Of a DNA stretch of 64,000 nucleotides, positions 59,093-64,000 are shown piece after piece. The DNA comes from Adiantum capillus-veneris (lineage: Eukaryota > Streptophyta > Polypodiopsida > Polypodiales > Pteridaceae). How positions within the stretch are numbered: position 1 is the stretch's first letter; each line of letters starts with the position of its first letter. Location: assembly GCA_014529385.2 (NCBI GenBank), contig CM043958.1, positions 143,180,734 through 143,244,733 on the forward strand, given 5' to 3'. Below the pieces are notes generated by a model. It was not told the origin of the DNA. It saw nothing but the letters and a program-made list of their open reading frames with translations, and did not search any database. The position numbers and the translations under genes were made by a program.

Positions 59093-59446
59093 TGTAATGG
59101 TAAGCCTAGCTTGTGGCACCATGTGGGAATGCCTACTAGCCACCTAGGACGAGATAAATGTTGGCATGGTCTAATAACAAAAAGATGCAACCCATCTAGC
59201 CAATAATTGTAAAGCACCAAGCCTATACTAGAGGCTATTTTCTAATGAAGCATTGCACTTTGAGTCCTCTCATTGTGTCTATACTCTCTCTCTCTCTATG
59301 CTCTTACTCTTGGCATAACCTAACCCTAATCACCATCTCTCTAACCCTAATCCTAACACCTTGGTTAAGCTAAGGCTTCACTCTCCAAAGCCTAATGCTA
59401 ACCATTGGTGATTAGGGAATACGCTTCTGCATCGACTAACCCATCA
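59093..59446 (+). mobile_element. 3' LTR of the TRIM
   Basis: TGTAATGGTAAGCC...AACCCATCA. About 95 bp longer than the 5' LTR because of an insert at 59298-59412 that contains CTAACCCTAATC-like units in place of the CT run. Confidence 0.85.
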
Positions 59447-60270
59447 AGAAGATCTTTTGATGGTTCGGATGAGGATTCTTTCTCCTCAAATAGTTCGGAT
59501 TCTGATGAGCCGATGTTTTCCACCAAGAGGAAGTATTTGTACAAAGCCAATCAGTTGGATTTCCTTGAGGATAAGGGCAAGAAGCCTAAGGATTTCAAGG
59601 AGGGTTGGCAGACAATAAAGGTCGACACTTTCTCGGGCTTCAAGGATACCCACAAGGCCCTCGCTTTCATCCAACAATTTGATATAGCTTACTCCGGAGG
59701 ACGCTCCAAGGTCCGGAGGGCGGCATCTTATCTCAAGTGGAATGCACATACCTGGTGGTCTATATCGCTTATACGGAGAGGCACCAACAAAGTGGCTACA
59801 ATTTAAGCGTGTTTTTACTTCTTCATAACTCTGAATACTTTAAAGAGGGTAAATGTTACGGTTGTGAGAAACAAGGGTATGTGTGTGCCAGGCTCTAACA
59901 AAGCACCTAAAGAACAGTCAGAGGATAAGCGAGAGAGTTCTAGAGTAGCGGAGAAGCGAGCAAAGAAAGCAAAGACCAAAGCAGGATTGGTAGCAGATTT
60001 TTTGGGGATCGACCCTGAACAAATGGAGGAAAGTACGGAGCTCTGCAGAGCGTGGGGCAAAGTACAAGATCAAGAAGCCTTCATTTTCTTTGACGGAGGT
60101 GTCAAGGCCAGCTGCATCTCGATGGAATTACCGGCTCGACTTGGAATTACGCCAGATGAAATGGGACCTTTGACTTATGCAGTTCTAGCGGCACCAAGAT
60201 GGGACGTTGTCATTACACCTGTCATAGGCAAACTTCGTTTGCATTGTGAGGGGTATCTAGGGCACGAGGA

Positions 60271-60425
60271 TGTAATGTGTAGATTGATGGTGAATACTCA
60301 GGATGAGTGCCCAGTGCGTACCCATTGCCCAAGGTTCCTTTTACTGAATGAGAGAGTTCCTTTTACTTCATGAGAGGTGCAAATACTAGAGAGGAAAGAG
60401 AGAATCATATTGTGAGTGAAGGTTC

Positions 60426-60503
<78 letters not shown>

Positions 60504-61351
60504 GATGGGGTCCCAAAACCCCCTCTCTATTGCTAGAGAGGTATTTGCTTTAGATTGCAGAAATGTTGATACAATGGTCCTACATGTTGAGATGCTGATG
60601 GGATCTTGCGATAGGTGCTTGGATCTGCGAGGCGAAAGGCTGAAATGCAAAATGCTAGGGATGTTGAATAGGATTTGCGAATGCTTATGAGGCTATGGGC
60701 TGATTTGCTATTGCCGGTGTCGGCGATGGGCTGAAAACTGAAAAACACTGGCTGATCTGAGGGCTGAATGTGAAAACGCTAGCTGATCTATTGCGGAAAT
60801 CTGAAAATGCTGGCTGATCTGGTACGATGGGTTGAATTCTGGTAACGCTGGTTGATCTGGTACAATGGGCTGAATTCTGAAAACGCTGGTTGATTTGGTG
60901 CAAAAACACCAGAGAGGTGCTGAGGTACTGCGGGTACTTGGTACTTGTATTGTAGGTACTGATTTATGCTTAAGAAGTGACCTCTAGGGTCACTTATATA
61001 TGGGATTAAAGGCTCAGTCGGACAATGCATTTGAAAATCCCACGATTTCTAAAATGATGCAAAAATGTCACTTATTGATAAGTTGATGAACTACTAATAA
61101 GAGGTGATTCACATACAGATAAATACCTAGGCTTGGTACTAATGCAATTGTATGGGAACACTTTTCAATGCTTACTCATAGTAGACACTAGCTATGCTCA
61201 TGTGCAATTAGAGGGTATGTAACTAATCTAAAGTGCCTAGACATGCATGTCTTGCTTACAGGCTCACCATAACACTCTCTAGGTTGTCCTAAACTCTAGA
61301 AATAGGAGTTAGCTTGTCCACATGCACATAGGGTTAGATGTGCACGAGACA
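60271..61351 (-). mobile_element. LTR family A, copy 5 (3' LTR)
   Basis: Plus-strand TGTAATGTGTAGATTG at 60271 to TGTGCACGAGACA at 61351, followed by TCCCTCCCTTTTCAAGG, the complement of a polypurine tract. Contains a GA run (60429-60498) and a GCTGAAAACGCT minisatellite (60700-60900). It interrupts the protease frame exactly at 60270. Confidence 0.87.
60429..60498. repeat. GA microsatellite inside LTR A copy 5
   Basis: About 35 GA units. Confidence 0.97.
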
Positions 61352-61634
61352 TCCCTCCCTTTTCAAGGTAAGGTATTGGTACCGAAGTGCATGGCTTCCG
61401 TGTAGTCCTCCAACAACTCCACGGGATCTGCAAAGAAATCTTTGTCAGCCCACTCTGTTGCGTGGTACTGTGATACTTGAATTAAAAAAAGGAATGTAAT
61501 GCTTGCTTGTTTGGGCCGCGCCGAAATCGATGCAGGAAAATCTGCTTCGGCTCCATGTCTTTAACTTTGTCTATGATCTCGGGTTCATCTTCTTCTAGAA
61601 TCTCCTTTGGAGGATCTCCCTGATACAACTTCAA

Positions 61635-62006
61635 CTACAATTTCATTGACAAATCTTTTACTTTTTGGATGACTAGAAAAGGACTATCCTTTCTAAATGA
61701 TTGTGGATGGAACGCAAACAAAAAATGTGACGGAGTGCCAAACCCTTCAACGAGTACATGCCAAAAACGTGATTTAAACTTCACTTTTCTACCTAAAACT
61801 ATCGATTTTGGAAAACCATAAAGGGAATACCAATGCTTAATGGACAATCGTGCTAATGCTTTTGCGGTGACCGTGTTTTGCCAAGGACAAAATGTATTGA
61901 CATGATCTATAGTGGTGAAACATTGTGTATTCCTTGAATGCAAACTTTCTACCCTTCCTAGAGAAATCTTCATCCTTGTGTGCTCATTCATCCATGAGTG
62001 AATCAT
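61635..62006 (-). pseudogene. Integrase core of family A element
   Basis: 123-residue minus frame: TTIDHVNTFCPWQNTVTAKA, ARLSIKHWYSLYGFPKSIVL, GRKVKFKSRFWHVLVEGFGT, HFLFAFHPQS. It matches the gypsy integrase core from DR..K...F.P...T.TA to T.YHPQTDG. The second catalytic block, normally SDRD, reads LGRK, so the Asp is lost. It is followed by frame damage and the polypurine tract near 61352. It has the same structure as the shorter copy at 47751-48023. Confidence 0.78.
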
Positions 62007-62239
62007 GTGTGTTGTTCAAAATGGTCTTCCTATGAGAAGGTAACACACAAAGATGGTGACGAAAATAAAAGACTCAAAAAATGCATACTACCTATTCATG
62101 CGAATAAAAGATACTTTCTGAATGGGTACTGTGGACCTCGACTTGGGAGCCAAGATCTGTCTTCGTGACTGATCGTATCTGCAATTGGGTTAGCTTTACT
62201 AGGAACATAATCAATCAAACCATCAAATTGCTCACAAGA

Positions 62240-62883
62240 CTAGAACCATAGCTTGACGGTCACTCCAAAATACACTAGGCATGGTGGGTTGGAGCCAATT
62301 GAGAGCTTGATGACCAATACTGACACTGGAATCTCTACCTTACACAAAATGCTTCTCAGCTTTAGAGAATGAATGACAGAGAGAGGTTCCTTTTCATGCA
62401 ATGACTGATTCTTTTCTGAACTGTGTGAATGTGTACTGAGAGATACTACCGGATTGCGTGCTTTATCCTCTTTCAAAACATGAGAGTGAGAGATCAATGG
62501 CAAGGAAGAAATACTATGCTCACAACGAATAACCACATGAGAGACACCTTTAATAGAGAGAGTAAGAGGGTTTTCTTTCCAATTAACTTGTGGATCAAAC
62601 TCACGAAGCCACTTTATGCCAGATATCACATTACAACCAGACAGAGGAGAAATAACAAACTTAAGACAAAACCTACGTTTTGAACTGAGACTGTTACTCT
62701 AGGACATTCATGCGTAAGTGAGGAGTGGATGCTAGCATCAAATCCAGAGAGCACAATGGGATCCGTTGGAGTAGCTTCTAAACGTGCGCTCTTCACAAGA
62801 GAATCACTAATCACATGATCCATACTACCAAGATCAAATAAGATCACAAGGTGCCGATTACTCCCATGACCATAACACTTCAT
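62240..62883 (-). pseudogene. Aspartic protease of family A element
   Basis: Two overlapping minus frames. 62883-62626: NRHLVILFDLGSMDHVISDS and LEATPTDPIVLSGFDASIHS resemble a retropepsin (DSGS.....S) with DLG for the catalytic DSG. Then, in another frame, ISGIKWLREFDPQVNWKENP LTL matches the G..WL......DW....L segment that follows the protease. RT and RNase H, expected between this and the integrase, are absent, so the element has a large internal deletion. Its upstream end at 62885 meets LTR B. Confidence 0.72.
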
Positions 62884-63245
62884 GTGAGACTGTTACAGAC
62901 TCGGACACTGCAAGTCAAGAATCAATTGCGACAGCACCAAATAACCACTTCAAAACAATTCACAGATCACAACAGATTTTCACTGGCCCGGCGGAGTTCC
63001 GTGCCTAGAGATATTGGCCCCAAAGACCGGCGCCCCTTTCGGTATTTTTGTATGTATTAATCAATCATCAAAGTACAAGAGAGCGGTTAGGGTTTCACTC
63101 TCAGACTCTGCGTCCAGATGCTCTCAGAAGTGAGCCCTAATCCACTAATTTAAAAGTTACAAGGGATGCCCAAAAGCAGAGCCCCAAAAGCTTAAAAATC
63201 AAAAGCAGTTTCTCTCTCTCTTAATGAGAGCAAAATAAAGCAGAT

Positions 63246-63249
<4 letters not shown>

Positions 63250-63300
<51 letters not shown>
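63250..63300. repeat. CT microsatellite inside LTR B
   Basis: About 25 CT units, not present in the plus copy. Confidence 0.97.
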
Positions 63301-63304
<4 letters not shown>

Positions 63305-63410
63305 CTCAAAGCGTAGCCAAAAAGCATGTGTAGCGTCGGTAGCTGCTTTTCTCAGCTTCCGCAAAATCTGGGATTCCGTACCTGCTGCCACGTGGCACTG
63401 GCGCCAGCCT

Positions 63411-63556
63411 TTTAGGGTTTCCAACCACTTAGGGTTTCAGCCAGCAGTTAGGATTAGGGTTTCCAAAAATTAGGGTTTTTTTGAAAATTAGGGTTTTTGA
63501 GAGAAATTAGGATTTGCAGGATTTTTAAAGTTTTTGACAGAAATTAGGGTTTCTGC
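63411..63556 (-). repeat. Telobox-like TTAGGGTTT cluster
   Basis: Seven or so TTAGGGTTT/TTAGGATT units. On the LTR's own strand they read AAACCCTAA, the plant telobox, and lie upstream of its TATA-like region. Confidence 0.75.
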
Positions 63557-63586
63557 TGTCAGTAGCCACGTCATCACTTTGTGACA

Positions 63587-64000
63587 TACCTCCCTCTTGA
63601 AAGCATTGTAATCGACCGCGATTACGCCTGCAAAACCGACAGAAGCCATAAACCATCTTAGTAGACACTGACTGTTAGTACCTACGTACTAGGAACACAC
63701 ATCTAGCACATGTACCAAATCGACAGTCACAACACATGACATCACAGGACATTCAACATTCATTCGTATCTTAGACCATGATTTATCGGCAATGTAGCTA
63801 GCAATCGCATCTAGATCCAATCGGGACCTCATCGATGTCCGATTGACTAACCCCTATTGCAACCATGTCTATTCGAGATCAATCATACCAAAATGCTGCA
63901 GTCATTTCGTCTATCAGTTCCTGCACTCAAAAGAAGTCAAGAACAAATCAGTATCATTATCAGGAATTCCATTTCATAAAGTCATCCAGCAGAATACTGT
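63587..64000 (-). other. 3' interior of family B element, running off the window
   Basis: Reverse complement of 50200-50577. Non-coding in both copies. Confidence 0.8.

Larger units (their letters stand above)
58294..59446 (+). mobile_element. TRIM-like non-autonomous LTR element, 1.15 kb
   Basis: LTRs 58294-58553 and 59093-59446, a PBS TGATATCAGAGC (58556-58567), interior of about 540 bp without coding domain, and a polypurine tract TTAAGGGGGTGA just before the 3' LTR. Flanks AAAAG (58289-58293) and AGAAG (59447-59451) form a 5-bp target duplication with one mismatch. Deleting the element and one flank copy joins the gag codons in frame (SHK-RSFDG). Confidence 0.88.
58156..60270 (+). pseudogene. 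gag-protease of a gypsy element related to E, split by a TRIM
   Basis: The frame starts near 58158 with a Ser-rich then Lys/Arg-rich N-terminus (FDSSDNSSTSKSSDEDRRSK), is interrupted by the TRIM at 58294-59446, and resumes in the same frame as RSFDGSDEDSFSSNSSDSDE. The gag domain follows: GFKDTHKALAFIQQFDIAYS and KWNAHTWW, homologous to the E gag. A stop precedes a damaged knuckle, CYGCEKQGYVCARL (59850). From 59864 a 136-codon frame leads into the protease: EAFIFFDGGVKASCISMELP and ITPVIGKLRLHCEGYLGHED. The DSG triad here is DGG. It is cut at 60270 by a family A LTR. Element orientation is opposite to E. Confidence 0.82.
62891..63586 (-). mobile_element. LTR family B, minus copy (3' LTR)
   Basis: Minus-strand TGTCACAAAG...GTCTGTAACA. 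Aligns with 50578-51157. Contains a CT run (63250-63300) and a set of TTAGGGTTT units (63411-63556) absent from the plus copy. The polypurine tract (minus CAAGAGGGAGGTA) adjoins at 63587, and the interior continues to the end of the window, so the element extends beyond 64000. Confidence 0.85.

Noticed and set aside
60271-60373. C-terminal part of the protease frame
   Set aside because: These codons are the start of LTR A copy 5, shown by alignment with the other family A LTR ends.

Overview
This window looks like a transposon-dense stretch of a land-plant nuclear genome. The grounds are primer-binding sites matching the 3' end of plant initiator-Met tRNA (TGGTATCAGAGC and variants), Ty3/gypsy chromoviruses with chromodomains, Ty1/copia fragments, plant-type LINEs with a zf-RVT zinc finger, hAT transposase remnants and very long CT/GA/GT microsatellites. 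I see no rRNA, tRNA, operon or intact host gene. Species cannot be named from the sequence; a large, repeat-rich genome (for example a fern or other non-model plant) is only a guess. Almost every coding signal is decayed by stops, frameshifts or deletions, so most are entered as pseudogenes.

Layout. 1-6.2 kb: AT-rich unassigned DNA with two tandem repeats and a 168-bp CT/GT microsatellite. 6.2-7.1 kb: hAT transposase relic (minus). 8.3-10.06 kb: deleted copia element (minus). 10.6-11.9 kb: second hAT relic with a BED finger (minus). 12.1-13.0 kb: array of short hairpin motifs. 16.2-18.3 kb: minus-strand gag with CCHC knuckles abutting an internally deleted copia element (plus). 19.5-28.85 kb: a nearly complete chromovirus (minus, called E) with two ~1.8-kb LTRs, gag-PR-RT-RH-INT-chromodomain in order, and a nested 5'-truncated LINE. 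28.85-34.1 kb: unassigned ORF, CT microsatellites, a 2.4-kb inverted repeat whose spacer carries a DNMT1-type methyltransferase motif, and a second LINE 3' end. 34.1-46.1 kb: mostly unassigned DNA with microsatellites, a diverged direct-repeat pair, and a complete 1.9-kb non-autonomous LTR element with target-site duplication CACTT. 46.1-64 kb: a nest of retroelements: five copies of LTR family A, two of family B, one of family C, integrase/chromodomain relics, a LINE split by a solo LTR with duplication TTAGT, a TRIM-like element inserted in a gag reading frame, and a gag-protease gene cut by another family A LTR.

The order of insertion can be read in several places because the host reading frame resumes after the insert: the LINE in element E's protease (24.5-25.07 kb), the solo LTR in the LINE (53.61-54.59 kb) and the TRIM in gag (58.29-59.45 kb). 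The most unusual signals are the inverted repeat beside the methyltransferase-like fragment, the hairpin array with a compensatory stem change, and a triplicated polypurine-tract/LTR junction. None is proven to be a functional system.
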